This document shows positions 25,582 to 36,659 of a DNA stretch of 64,000 bases, piece by piece. A program made the position numbers and the translations under genes. Location: positions 558,001 to 622,000 of the forward strand of contig JBBCHM010000002.1 of assembly GCA_037200045.1 (NCBI GenBank). The letters are read 5' to 3'. Source of the DNA: Rhizomicrobium sp. GTDB lineage: Bacteria; Pseudomonadota; Alphaproteobacteria; Micropepsales; Micropepsaceae. Under the pieces are notes generated by a model. It did not search any database, was not told the DNA's origin, and worked only from the letters and a program-made list of their open reading frames with translations. Each line of letters opens with the position of its first letter. The stretch's first letter is position 1.

Positions 25582-27092
25582 CGCGCGACAAAATCCTCCG
25601 GAAAATGATCGATGGCGCTGAGGACCGGATAGGGCACGAAGCCGCCCAGCGCGCAGAGCGAACCGGACTTCATAGTGTCGCACAAATCGCGCAGCAGCGC
25701 CATTTGCGCGGCGTTGGCCGGCTCTTTCAATATCTTGTCGATGGTCTCCATGCCGCGCACCGACCCGATGCGGCAGGGCGTGCACTTGCCGCAGCTTTCG
25801 ACGGCGCAGAATTCCATCGCGAAGCGCGCCTGGTGGGCCATGTCGACCGTGTCGTTGAAGACCACGACGCCGCCATGGCCGATCAGGCCGCCCTTGGCGG
25901 TGAACGCCTCGTAGTCGAACGGCGTGTCGAACAAGGCGGGTGGGAAATAGGCGCCGAGCGGCCCACCGACCTGGACGGCCCGGATGGGACGGCCGCTCGC
26001 CGTGCCGCCGCCGATGTCGTTGACGAGTTCGCCCAGCGTGATGCCGAACGGCGTCTCGAACAGCCCGCCATGTTTGATGTCGCCGGCCAACTGGATCGGC
26101 ATGGTGCCGCGCGACCGGCCGAGGCCGAGATCGCGATAGAAGCCGGCGCCCTTGGTCAGGATGGTCGGCGCCGCGGCGAAGGTCAGCACGTTGTGAATGA
26201 CCGTCGGCTTGCCGAACAATCCGCTATGCACCGGTAGCGGCGGCTTGGCGCGCACCTGGCCGCGCCGGCCCTCGATGCTTTCGAGCAGCGCGGTCTCCTC
26301 GCCGCAGACATAGGACCCGGCGCCGACGCGCACTTCGAGATCGAAGGCGAAGGCACTACCGAGCACGCTGGCGCCGAGCAATCCCTTGTCCCGCGCCACC
26401 GCGATGGCGCGCCGCATCGCGGCGATGGCGATCGGATATTCGGACCGGATATAGATGTACCCCTTGGTCGCGCCGGTCGCGACCGCGGCGATGGCCATGC
26501 CCTCGATCAAGAGGAACGGATCGCCTTCCATCAGCATGCGGTCGGCATAGGTGCCGGAATCGCCCTCGTCCGCGTTGCACACGAGGTATTTGACGTCGCC
26601 CGGCGCGTCGGCGGCGCCGTTCCATTTGATGCCGGCCGGAAAGCCCGCGCCGCCGCGGCCGCGCAGGCCGGACGCCAGGATTTCGTCGCGGATTGCCTTG
26701 GGTCCGATCTCGATGGCGTGTTTCAGTCCGGCCAGCCCGCCCTCTGTTTCGTAGTCCTGAAGCGAGGCCGGATCGACGGTGCCGCAGCGCGCGAAGGTCA
26801 GCCGCGTCTGCGCCTTTAGGAAAGGATGATCCTCGATCCGTCCGAGCGACAAAGCATGCGGCGCCGCATTGCGCACGGCTTCGAGAATGCCGGCAACGTC
26901 CGTCGCGGCCACCGGCCCGAAGGCCTGCCAGCCCGACGCGGTCCGCACTTCGACAAAAGGTTCGAGCCAGAACAGGCCGCGCGATCCGACCGGCACGATC
27001 TCGACGCCGGCCTCGCGAAGCGCGCGCGCCACCGCCTTGCCGCCAAGCGCGACGGACGCGGTGTCGTGCGAGAGGCGGGCGCGGACCGTCAT
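25578..27092 (-). CDS. fdsB: NAD-dependent formate dehydrogenase, beta (FMN/NADH) subunit
   Basis: A 504-residue subunit homologous to complex I NuoF, passing electrons from formate to NAD+. A thioredoxin-like N-terminal domain is followed by the FMN/NADH-binding part (GLRGRGGAGFPAG and GAGSYVCGEETALL) and a C-terminal [4Fe-4S] site (ESCGKCTPCRIG). The start at 27092 overlaps the fdsG stop by ATGA, and its own stop overlaps fdsA in the same way, so the three subunits should be translationally coupled. Confidence 0.96.
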   Translation of the reverse strand: MTVRARLSHDTASVALGGKAVARALREAGVEIVPVGSRGLFWLEPFVEVRTASGWQAFGPVAATDVAGILEAVRNAAPHALSLGRIEDHPFLKAQTRLTFARCGTVDPASLQDYETEGGLAGLKHAIEIGPKAIRDEILASGLRGRGGAGFPAGIKWNGAADAPGDVKYLVCNADEGDSGTYADRMLMEGDPFLLIEGMAIAAVATGATKGYIYIRSEYPIAIAAMRRAIAVARDKGLLGASVLGSAFAFDLEVRVGAGSYVCGEETALLESIEGRRGQVRAKPPLPVHSGLFGKPTVIHNVLTFAAAPTILTKGAGFYRDLGLGRSRGTMPIQLAGDIKHGGLFETPFGITLGELVNDIGGGTASGRPIRAVQVGGPLGAYFPPALFDTPFDYEAFTAKGGLIGHGGVVVFNDTVDMAHQARFAMEFCAVESCGKCTPCRIGSVRGMETIDKILKEPANAAQMALLRDLCDTMKSGSLCALGGFVPYPVLSAIDHFPEDFVAR

Positions 27093-27589
27093 GGCCCGGC
27101 CTGTTCGATTAGTTCGGCGAGCTTCGTTTCGTCGAGGCGCCCGACCGGCTCGCCGTTGAGCATGGCCGAAGGTCCGCTGGCGCAGAGGCCCAGGCAATAG
27201 GCCGGCTCCAGAGTCCATGCGCCGTCGGAACTGGTTTCGCTCCAGCCGAGCTTGAGCGCCGCCTGCGCCGCCGCCGCGATGCGTTCGGCGCCGACCGCTT
27301 GGCAGGCTTCGGCGCGGCAGAGCTTGAGCACATGCCGGCCGGCCGGGCCGTCGAGACGGAAGTCGTGATAGAAGCTCGCCACCCCGAACACCTCGGCGCG
27401 GCTGAGATTGAATTCGTGCGCCAAGAGCGCGATGGCCGGCTTGGGCACGAAGCCGAATTCGGCCTGCAGCGCATGCAAGGCGGGCAGCAATCCACCCGGC
27501 ACGGCCGCGTGCGGCGCGACGGCGGCGCGGGCGCGATCCTCGCTCCAGGCGCCGCGCGTCGCCGCGCTGTTCACGTCACCGGCTTTCAT
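27089..27589 (-). CDS. fdsG: NAD-dependent formate dehydrogenase, gamma ([2Fe-2S]) subunit
   Basis: A 166-residue NuoE-like thioredoxin-fold subunit. The [2Fe-2S] ligands are arranged as CRAEAC and CLGLC (Cx4C...Cx3C). First gene of the fdsGBA operon. The start at 27589 gives the usual family length; no strong ribosome site is visible and an upstream start at 27649 cannot be excluded. Confidence 0.93.
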   Translation of the reverse strand: MKAGDVNSAATRGAWSEDRARAAVAPHAAVPGGLLPALHALQAEFGFVPKPAIALLAHEFNLSRAEVFGVASFYHDFRLDGPAGRHVLKLCRAEACQAVGAERIAAAAQAALKLGWSETSSDGAWTLEPAYCLGLCASGPSAMLNGEPVGRLDETKLAELIEQAGP

Positions 27590-27700
27590 CGCCAACGCAT
27601 AGAACAGCGGCGGCGCCTTGCAAAGCGCAAGACGCGGCACTGCGCGCAAAGTCGATTATTCGTTCCTCGGCGTCGGGGTGCCGGAAATCCTACGCAGCAA

Positions 27701-28594
27701 TCAGCGCATCTTGGCGATCACGCGCGGGATGGCGGGCTCGTTGAGCGGCGCCATGATATGCGCCCCGGCGACGCCGGCGATTCCCTTCATTTCCTGAAGC
27801 AGCTCGACGCAGATCGCCTCGCCTTCCGCCTTCGGATCGCCGGCCTTTTCCAGGCGCTCGACGATCCAGTCCGGCACGACCGAGCCCGGCAGATTGTTGC
27901 GGATCCACAACGCCGATTTCGCCGAGGCGAGCGGCGCGACGCCGACGATCATGTAGACCTTTTCGAGCAGGCCATGCTGCGCCAGCCGGGCGACATAGCG
28001 CCTGAGCACGCCGGTATCCATGCAGAACTGGGTCTGGGTGAACTGCGCCCCCGCCTTCAGCTTCTTCTCCAGGCTCGCCGGCACCCAATTCTCCGGCGGA
28101 TCGACCGGCGCGTCGGCCGCGCCGATGAAATAGCTCGGCGAACCGGCCACGGCGCGGCCGTGCGGCAGTTGATGCTTGTCGCGGATCGAGGCGGCGGTGG
28201 CGATCAGCCCGCTCGAATCCAGGTCGAACACCGGCTTGGCGTCCGGCTGGTCGCCGGCCTTGGGATTGTCGCCGGTCAGCGCCAGGACGTTGACGATGCC
28301 GAGCGCCGCCGCGCCGACGAGCTGGCTCTGCAGCGCGATGCGGTTGCGATCGCGGCAGGTGAGCTGGAGGATCGGCTCGATGCCGCTCTGCAGCAGCAGA
28401 TGCGCCGCGATGGTGGATTCAAGATGCGCCCGCGCGCTGGCGCCGTCGGTCACGTTGACCGCGTCGGCCAGGCCCTTCAGCGGCGCGCCGCGCTCGATCA
28501 GATCGCGCGGATCGGCCGACAAGGGCGGGGTGATCTCCGCGGTCAGGACGAAGGTTCCGGCTTCGAGCTTCTGCTGCAGGCCCGATTTCGACAT
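27701..28594 (-). CDS. metF: Methylenetetrahydrofolate reductase, MetF family (copy 1)
   Basis: FAD-dependent TIM-barrel enzyme of 297 residues interconverting 5-methyl-THF and 5,10-methylene-THF. Family marks are TAEITPP at the N-terminus, the LTCRDRNRIALQSQL stretch, ALTGDNP and the PVFDLDSSGL loop. GGAG lies eight bases before the ATG. It sits 111 bases upstream of fdsGBA. In this island the likely direction is oxidative, taking the methyl from methoxy aromatics; a role in methionine supply cannot be excluded. A second, clearly different MetF of the same length is at 34504. Confidence 0.85.
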   Translation of the reverse strand: MSKSGLQQKLEAGTFVLTAEITPPLSADPRDLIERGAPLKGLADAVNVTDGASARAHLESTIAAHLLLQSGIEPILQLTCRDRNRIALQSQLVGAAALGIVNVLALTGDNPKAGDQPDAKPVFDLDSSGLIATAASIRDKHQLPHGRAVAGSPSYFIGAADAPVDPPENWVPASLEKKLKAGAQFTQTQFCMDTGVLRRYVARLAQHGLLEKVYMIVGVAPLASAKSALWIRNNLPGSVVPDWIVERLEKAGDPKAEGEAICVELLQEMKGIAGVAGAHIMAPLNEPAIPRVIAKMR

Positions 28595-28663
28595 GCGATT
28601 GTCTCCGATGACGTGCGCGGATCATCTTGCAGAAAGGCCGGGGCCTGTCCATCGACGCGCCGC

Positions 28664-29110
28664 TCAGAACATTCCGTTGCCGTTGGCGGCTTTTTCCGGC
28701 ACCGGCTGCCCCACGTCCCAATGCTCCAGGATGCGCCCATTGCCCACGCGGAAGATGTCGACCACCGCCATGCCGCGATCCTGGGCATTCACCTTGAAGC
28801 GGTAATGCACCGCGACCAAATCGCCGTCGGCCAGCACATGGCTGATCTCTATCGTGGCGGTGGGATTGTCGGTGTAGAACTTCTTGAAGAAGCCGCGCAT
28901 CGGCGCCGAACCGGTCGGCACCAGCGGATTGTGCTGGATGTAGTTGGGATCGAAATAGGTATCGACCGCCTGGTCGACCTTGTGATCGATGAACAGCATC
29001 GTCACCGCGTCCGTCACCAGCTTCTTGTTCGCATCGCTCTCAGGCGACGCCAGCGCCGCCGACGCCAGGCACAGCGAAGCGACGGCCGACAAAAGGATCC
29101 TCGAATACAT
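28664..29110 (-). CDS. Exported SnoaL/NTF2-fold protein
   Basis: A 148-residue protein with a signal peptide (cleavage near LASAALAS, residue 22) and one SnoaL-like domain, recognisable from the helical start, YIQHNPLVPTG and the C-terminal GRILEHWDVGQPVPE. The SnoaL_2 group includes small cyclases and hydrolases, but most are uncharacterised. GGGAGGA stands six bases before the start. Same strand as metF and the CoA ligase. Function unknown. Confidence 0.8.
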   Translation of the reverse strand: MYSRILLSAVASLCLASAALASPESDANKKLVTDAVTMLFIDHKVDQAVDTYFDPNYIQHNPLVPTGSAPMRGFFKKFYTDNPTATIEISHVLADGDLVAVHYRFKVNAQDRGMAVVDIFRVGNGRILEHWDVGQPVPEKAANGNGMF

Positions 29111-29195
29111 GGACTATCCTCCCCGTTGCCCGGCGATCTTCGCGCCGGTGTTGCGATAAAATACTATGCCGGATCGTTGCCGGATAGCGCGCCCG

Positions 29196-30749
<1,554 letters not shown>

Positions 30750-30849
30750 TTACGCTCCCAAACGCCGCGAAGCCCCGTCGTTGCGATGGCCGCCGGCCGA
30801 GGCGATTGGTATGTCCCGCACACAATTCTGTCAACGCGCGGAAACCTGC

Positions 30850-32097
30850 ATGATCCTGCGTCTCATCCGGCAATTATGGGTCCAGGTCCTGGTCGCGACG
30901 CTGCTCGGCATCGCCGTCGGCTGGGCCGATCCTAGGCTCGGCGCCGCCCTGAAGCCGCTGGGCGACGGCTTCATCGCGCTGATCCGCATGATGATCGCGC
31001 CGGTGATCTTCGTGACCGTGGTGCACGGCATCGGCGGCATGAACGACATGCGGCGCGCCGGACGGCTTGCCCTGAAGGCGCTGATTTACTTCGAGGCGGT
31101 CACGACGCTGGCGATGATCGTGGCGATCGCCGCGGTCGACATCTGGCAGCCCGGCAAGGGTATGAACATCGATCCGCGCGGCCTCGACGTCAAGCTGGTG
31201 CACGGCATCGCCGCGGGCGCCCAATCGGTGGAGCAATATATCCTCGACATCATCCCCGCGACGTTCGTCAGCGCGTTCACCCAGCCCAATGTGCTGCAGG
31301 TGCTGCTGGTGTCGGTGCTGTTCGGCTTCGGCGTCGCGGCGGCCGGCGAGCGCGGCCGCCCCGTTTTCGCGCTGATCGGCAGCCTGTCGGAGATCGTGTT
31401 CCGCATCGTCGGGTTCATCATGGGACTGGCGCCGCTCGGCGCGTTCGGCGCCATCGCCTTCACCGTCGCGGCGTTCGGGGCGCATGCGCTGCTGGCGCTG
31501 GGCAATCTGCTGATCGAGTTTTACGTCGTGAGCGCGCTGTTCACGGCCGTGGTGTTCGGCGCCATCCTGCGCGCGTTGGGGCTGAGCCTGCGCCGGCTGG
31601 TGTGGTACATCGGCGACGAATTGCTCATCGTGGCGGCGACGACCTCGACCGAGGCGGTGCTGCCGCGGCTGGTGCAGAAGATGCGCGACGCCGGCTGCGA
31701 CGAGGCGGTGGTCGGCATCGTGGTGCCGGCCGGCTATTCCTTCAATCTGGACGGCACCTGTTTGTACCTGGCGACGGTGAGCCTGTTCCTGGCGCAGGCG
31801 ACGAACGTGCACCTTTCGCTCGGCCAGCAGATCGGGCTGGTGCTGATCCTGCTGCTCACTTCCAAGGGCGCCGCCGGAGTCGCGGGCGCCGCCCTTATGG
31901 CGCTGGCGGCGACGCTGAGCGCCTCGGCGATCGTGCCGGTCGCCGGCATCGCCCTGATCCTGGGCATCCACCGCCTGCTGGCCGAAGCGCTCACCTTCGT
32001 GAACGCCATCGGCAATTGCGTCGCCACGCTGGTGGTCGCGAAATGGGAACGGGCGGTCGACGCGCGCAAGCTCGCCGACACGCTCGGTCGGACCTGA
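30850..32097 (+). CDS. dctA: Dicarboxylate:cation symporter (DctA/DAACS)
   Basis: A 415-residue inner-membrane symporter of the dicarboxylate/amino acid:cation family. It shows the two re-entrant-loop motifs AATTSTEAVLPRL (serine/threonine-rich hairpin) and VPAGYSFNLDGTCLYL (NLDGT). DctA proteins take up succinate, malate and fumarate. ATG at 30850 begins the first helix; the frame is open further upstream without a hydrophobic start. It converges with ligM, seven bases apart. Confidence 0.88.
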   Translation: MILRLIRQLWVQVLVATLLGIAVGWADPRLGAALKPLGDGFIALIRMMIAPVIFVTVVHGIGGMNDMRRAGRLALKALIYFEAVTTLAMIVAIAAVDIWQPGKGMNIDPRGLDVKLVHGIAAGAQSVEQYILDIIPATFVSAFTQPNVLQVLLVSVLFGFGVAAAGERGRPVFALIGSLSEIVFRIVGFIMGLAPLGAFGAIAFTVAAFGAHALLALGNLLIEFYVVSALFTAVVFGAILRALGLSLRRLVWYIGDELLIVAATTSTEAVLPRLVQKMRDAGCDEAVVGIVVPAGYSFNLDGTCLYLATVSLFLAQATNVHLSLGQQIGLVLILLLTSKGAAGVAGAALMALAATLSASAIVPVAGIALILGIHRLLAEALTFVNAIGNCVATLVVAKWERAVDARKLADTLGRT

Positions 32098-32104
32098 CGG
32101 CGCC

Positions 32105-33514
<1,410 letters not shown>

Positions 33515-33535
33515 TTATCGTCCTCCTGCCGCCAA

Positions 33536-33545
33536 TTTGTATGCC
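33536..33545. promoter_or_regulatory. Island motif TTTGTATGCC
   Basis: Lies 25-34 bases upstream of the ligM start. Identical to the consensus TTTGTATGCAAC through nine bases, then diverges. Candidate operator by recurrence. Confidence 0.45.
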
Positions 33546-33628
33546 TTTTCGGGTTCCGGGGCGTCTGTTCCAGAAGAGAACCGAAATCGGTGGGAAATGG
33601 GATGGCCAAGCCTAGAGCGGATACCGCG

Positions 33629-34501
33629 TCAGTTGAACACCACCGTGCGCCGCCCGTTCATCAGGACGCGGTGCTCGGCATGCCATTTGACCGCCCGGGC
33701 CAGGACGCGGCTTTCGATGTCGCGCCCGACCGCGGCGTATTCCTCCGCCGACTGGGCGTGGCTCACGCGCTCGACCTCCTGCTCGATGATCGGGCCCTCG
33801 TCGAGGTCTTCGGTGACGAAATGGGCGGTCGCCCCGATCAGCTTCACGCCACGCTCATGCGCCTGGTGATAGGGCCGCGCGCCCTTGAAGCTCGGCAGGA
33901 AGGAATGATGGATGTTGATGATCTTGCCCGACCAGCGGGCGCAGAAATCCTTCGACATGACCTGCATGTAGCGCGCCAGCACGACGAGGTCGATGCGCTT
34001 GCTCTCGATGATCTCGTTGAGGGCGGCTTCCTGCTCGGCCTTGTTGTCGGGCGTTACCGGCAGGTAGCGGAACGGAATGCCGCTGGCGGCGGCGACATCG
34101 GCGAGGTCGCGATGGTTCGAGACGATCAGGGGCACGTCGATCGGCAGCGCGCCGATGCGGATGCGGTAGAGCAGGTCGACCAGGCAATGGCCGAACTTCG
34201 ACACCATGATGATGGTGCGGGTCTTCCTGGCGGTGTCGTAGAAATGCGCGTCCATCTCGAATTCCTGGGCCAGCGGCGCGAAGGACTTTTCGAGAGTCTC
34301 GATCGGCGTTCCGGATTCGGAGTCGAAATAGATGCGCAGGAAGAAGCGGCCATTGCCGCGGTCGCCGAACTGCGAGCTGTCGATGATGTTGCAGCCGGCG
34401 TCGAACAAAAAGCGCGACACGCGGGCCACGATGCCGCGGCGGTCGGGACAGGCGATCGTCAGCACGCCCAGGGGATGGTCGGTCTTCGGAGGATTGGTCA
34501 T
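33629..34501 (-). CDS. purU: Formyltetrahydrofolate deformylase
   Basis: A 290-residue enzyme hydrolysing 10-formyl-THF to formate and THF. An N-terminal ACT domain (about 10-85, LTIACPDRRGIVARVSRFLF) precedes the formyltransferase-like catalytic domain with NIHHSFLPSFKG and THFVTEDLDEGPII (Asn/His/Asp catalytic set). Its start lies two bases past the stop of the second metF, so they form an operon. Here it would release methoxy-derived carbon as formate for FdsGBA and return free THF to LigM. Confidence 0.95.
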   Translation of the reverse strand: MTNPPKTDHPLGVLTIACPDRRGIVARVSRFLFDAGCNIIDSSQFGDRGNGRFFLRIYFDSESGTPIETLEKSFAPLAQEFEMDAHFYDTARKTRTIIMVSKFGHCLVDLLYRIRIGALPIDVPLIVSNHRDLADVAAASGIPFRYLPVTPDNKAEQEAALNEIIESKRIDLVVLARYMQVMSKDFCARWSGKIINIHHSFLPSFKGARPYHQAHERGVKLIGATAHFVTEDLDEGPIIEQEVERVSHAQSAEEYAAVGRDIESRVLARAVKWHAEHRVLMNGRRTVVFN

Positions 34502-34503
34502 GT

Positions 34504-35397
34504 CTATTGTCCAGCGATCCGTCGCGGCGCGTTTTCGCTTTGCGCCCGCGCGCCGTTCAGCCACTGCGCTGTCTTGCGCACCCCGCCGAACATGTAAAGA
34601 TGGATTCCCGCGATCGGCCCGAAATTGCCGGCCCGCAGCGTCTTGCCAAGGTCGTCGAGCACCGCGTCGGGCGTCGTGTCGCCCATCAGCTTGCCGATCA
34701 TGCCGCCCCGCTGGCGCAGCGCCCTGAGCGAATTGCCGACGCCGCAGCGCATGGCGAATTTCAGCAGCGACGCCGTGCTCGCGGGACCGGCGACCCCGAT
34801 GCGGACGGGCACGTCGATCCCGACGGCGCGCAGCCGCGCGAGCCAGCGCGCGATCGGCTCGGCCTCGAAGCAAAACTGGGTGACGATCTCGGCGTGCAGG
34901 CCATGGGCGCGGGCGGCCGCGACCTTCTCCAGCAGCGCCGATTCCAGGACATCGTCCGCGACCGCGGGATGGCCCTCGGGATGGCCGGCGATCAGGATGG
35001 TGCGCAGGCCGTTGCGCTCCAGCAGGCCGGTCTCGATCACCTCGATGCTGGAGGCGAACGTGCCGCGCGGCCGGTCGACATCGCCGGCGATGACGAGGGC
35101 GCGCGTGACGCCGGCCTCGCCGCTCAGGCGCGCGAGCTGGCGTTCGAGGAAATCGCGGTCGGGGAAATTGCGCGCGGTGAGATGCGGGATCGGATTGAAC
35201 CCCGCCTCGCGCAGCCGCACGCAGGTCTCCGCCGCCTTGTCCGCGCTGTCGTCGGGCAGGAAGGTGACGTGCACGTCGGTGCCGGGCGCGAAATGTTCGC
35301 GCAGCGTCTGCGCCACGCCGGGCTCGCGCGGCGTGACTTCGATCGAGGCGCTGTCCAGCAGCCCCGCATTCGCGGTTATCGCGGTCTCTACCGCCAT
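34504..35397 (-). CDS. metF: Methylenetetrahydrofolate reductase, MetF family (copy 2)
   Basis: A 297-residue MetF-fold protein distinct from copy 1: it starts with SIEVTPREPG, and has VTFLPDD, PIPHLTARNFPDRDFL, ALVIAGDVDRPRG, TQFCFEAEPI and a GIHLYMFGGVRKTAQWL end. The operon with purU, next to ligM, suggests it is the dedicated enzyme oxidising 5-methyl-THF from demethylation. ATG at 35397 follows GGGACGGA; ATG at 35433 lacks a ribosome site. The island motif is 30 bases upstream. Confidence 0.85.
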   Translation of the reverse strand: MAVETAITANAGLLDSASIEVTPREPGVAQTLREHFAPGTDVHVTFLPDDSADKAAETCVRLREAGFNPIPHLTARNFPDRDFLERQLARLSGEAGVTRALVIAGDVDRPRGTFASSIEVIETGLLERNGLRTILIAGHPEGHPAVADDVLESALLEKVAAARAHGLHAEIVTQFCFEAEPIARWLARLRAVGIDVPVRIGVAGPASTASLLKFAMRCGVGNSLRALRQRGGMIGKLMGDTTPDAVLDDLGKTLRAGNFGPIAGIHLYMFGGVRKTAQWLNGARAQSENAPRRIAGQ

Positions 35398-35426
35398 GCG
35401 TTCCGTCCCGACGTCAGATTGTTGTT

Positions 35427-35438
35427 GTCGCATACAAA
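35427..35438. promoter_or_regulatory. Island motif, minus-strand TTTGTATGCGAC
   Basis: Lies 30-41 bases upstream of the metF-purU operon start. One base from the consensus TTTGTATGCAAC. Read on the gene strand here; the other three copies read on the opposite strand. Confidence 0.45.
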
Positions 35439-35483
35439 GGTTTTTCCGCATGCCGCGACAACGTCAATGGGTATTATTTCTAC

Positions 35484-35615
35484 CTGCCCACGGAGCGCGC
35501 TGCGCGATCGCTTTGGCTTCGCCGCCGGTGCAGCGCGCACGGTAAACGGCCAATTGGCCGCATCGGGTTCCGCCGCATCCCACTCGTTGGGATGGGCCCA
35601 CCGGCGCGTGGGCAG
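35484..35615. repeat. Inverted-repeat-bounded, hairpin-rich intergenic element
   Basis: A 132-base stretch between ligW and metF is bounded by CTGCCCACG (35484-35492) and CGTGGGCAG (35607-35615). Inside are a perfect 14-base palindrome CGGCCAATTGGCCG (35547-35560) and a hairpin CATCCCA-CTCGT-TGGGATG (35576-35594). No U-tract follows, so it is not a standard terminator. It may be a degenerate MITE-like element or a processed mRNA structure. Confidence 0.5.
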
Positions 35616-35622
35616 GGGCGGC

Positions 35623-36657
35623 TCAGAGCTTGAACAGGCGCTCGGCGTTGGTCTGGAAGAACTTCTTCTTGTCCTCGGCGCCGATGGCCATGTCGTCCTG
35701 CATCATCACTTCCTCGGCGACATACTGATAGGGATAGTCCATCGCATAGAGCACATGCTCCATGCCGAGGACCTCCTGGCAGAGCTTGATCGACGGTTCG
35801 AACGGCATGCCGCTGCTGGTGACGTAGAGGTTCTCGCGCATGACCTCGGGGATCCAGCGCTTAAGCGGCTTGATGCTGTCATAGCGCTTGGCGGCGACGC
35901 CGGCGCGATGCATGAAGTTCAGGCGGAAGATCCAGAACGGCAGCGCCTCGCCGAGATGGCCGAGCACCAGCTTGAGCCTGGGGAAACGGTCGAACAGGCC
36001 CGACACGATCAGGCGCAGCGCGTGCAGCCCGGTGTCGACGCCGAAGCCGAACACGGCGCCGTCGAGGCCGCGTTCCAGGAACGGCTTGATGAGATCGGGA
36101 TGCGGGCCGGTGGGGTGCAGATAGATCGGCACGTCGAGCGCCTCGCACGCCTCGAAGATCGCCCAGTATTTCGGATCGTCCAGCCACTGGCCGCGGGTGT
36201 GGCCGTTGAAGATCGCGCCCTTGAGGCCGAGCTTGCCAACGCCGCGCTCGATCTCCTTCGCCGCGTGCGCCGGATCCTGCGGCGCGAACGCCGCGAGGCC
36301 GGCGAAGCGCGTCGGATGACGGGCCACGGCCTCGGCCAGCTCGTCGTTCGCCGATACCGATACGGCGCGGGCGACGTCCGGCTCGAACATGTTCACGCCG
36401 GGCGCCGTGAGCGAGAGGAGCTGCACGTCGATGCCGGTGGCATCCATGTCGGCGATGCGGCGGGCGCCCAGATCGAGCAGCCGGGCGCGGATCAACACCG
36501 GCCGTTCCGCCGCGCTGCGCAGATAGAAGCCCCACAGGCTCTCGAAGCCGGGATCGCGGAAGCCGCTGTCGAGCAGCTTGCCGAACTGGTCGAACAATTC
36601 CTGGGTCGCGAACGCCTCTTCCGTGGCGATGCGCTTGTAGGGGACTTGTGCCGGCAT
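35623..36657 (-). CDS. ligW: 5-carboxyvanillate decarboxylase-like amidohydrolase (LigW family)
   Basis: Metal-dependent decarboxylase of 344 residues in the ACMSD/amidohydrolase_2 family. It follows LigW closely: RIATEEAFAT, LWGFY, LLDLGARRIADMDATGID, GLDGAVFGFGVDTGLHALRL, GHLGEALPFW and AMDYPYQYVAEEV. Likely metal ligands are Glu13, His181 and Asp307, with His234 near the active site. LigW converts 5-carboxyvanillate, from 5,5'-biphenyl lignin units, to vanillate and CO2. A related resorcylate or vanillate decarboxylase is the main alternative. Two bases downstream of the aldehyde dehydrogenase, last gene of the 40323-35623 operon. Confidence 0.8.
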   Translation of the reverse strand: MPAQVPYKRIATEEAFATQELFDQFGKLLDSGFRDPGFESLWGFYLRSAAERPVLIRARLLDLGARRIADMDATGIDVQLLSLTAPGVNMFEPDVARAVSVSANDELAEAVARHPTRFAGLAAFAPQDPAHAAKEIERGVGKLGLKGAIFNGHTRGQWLDDPKYWAIFEACEALDVPIYLHPTGPHPDLIKPFLERGLDGAVFGFGVDTGLHALRLIVSGLFDRFPRLKLVLGHLGEALPFWIFRLNFMHRAGVAAKRYDSIKPLKRWIPEVMRENLYVTSSGMPFEPSIKLCQEVLGMEHVLYAMDYPYQYVAEEVMMQDDMAIGAEDKKKFFQTNAERLFKL

Positions 36658-36659
36658 GA

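Noticed and set aside
22717..25608. 963-residue plus-strand open frame
   Set aside because: Antisense to fdsA, whose iron-sulfur and molybdenum motifs are complete.
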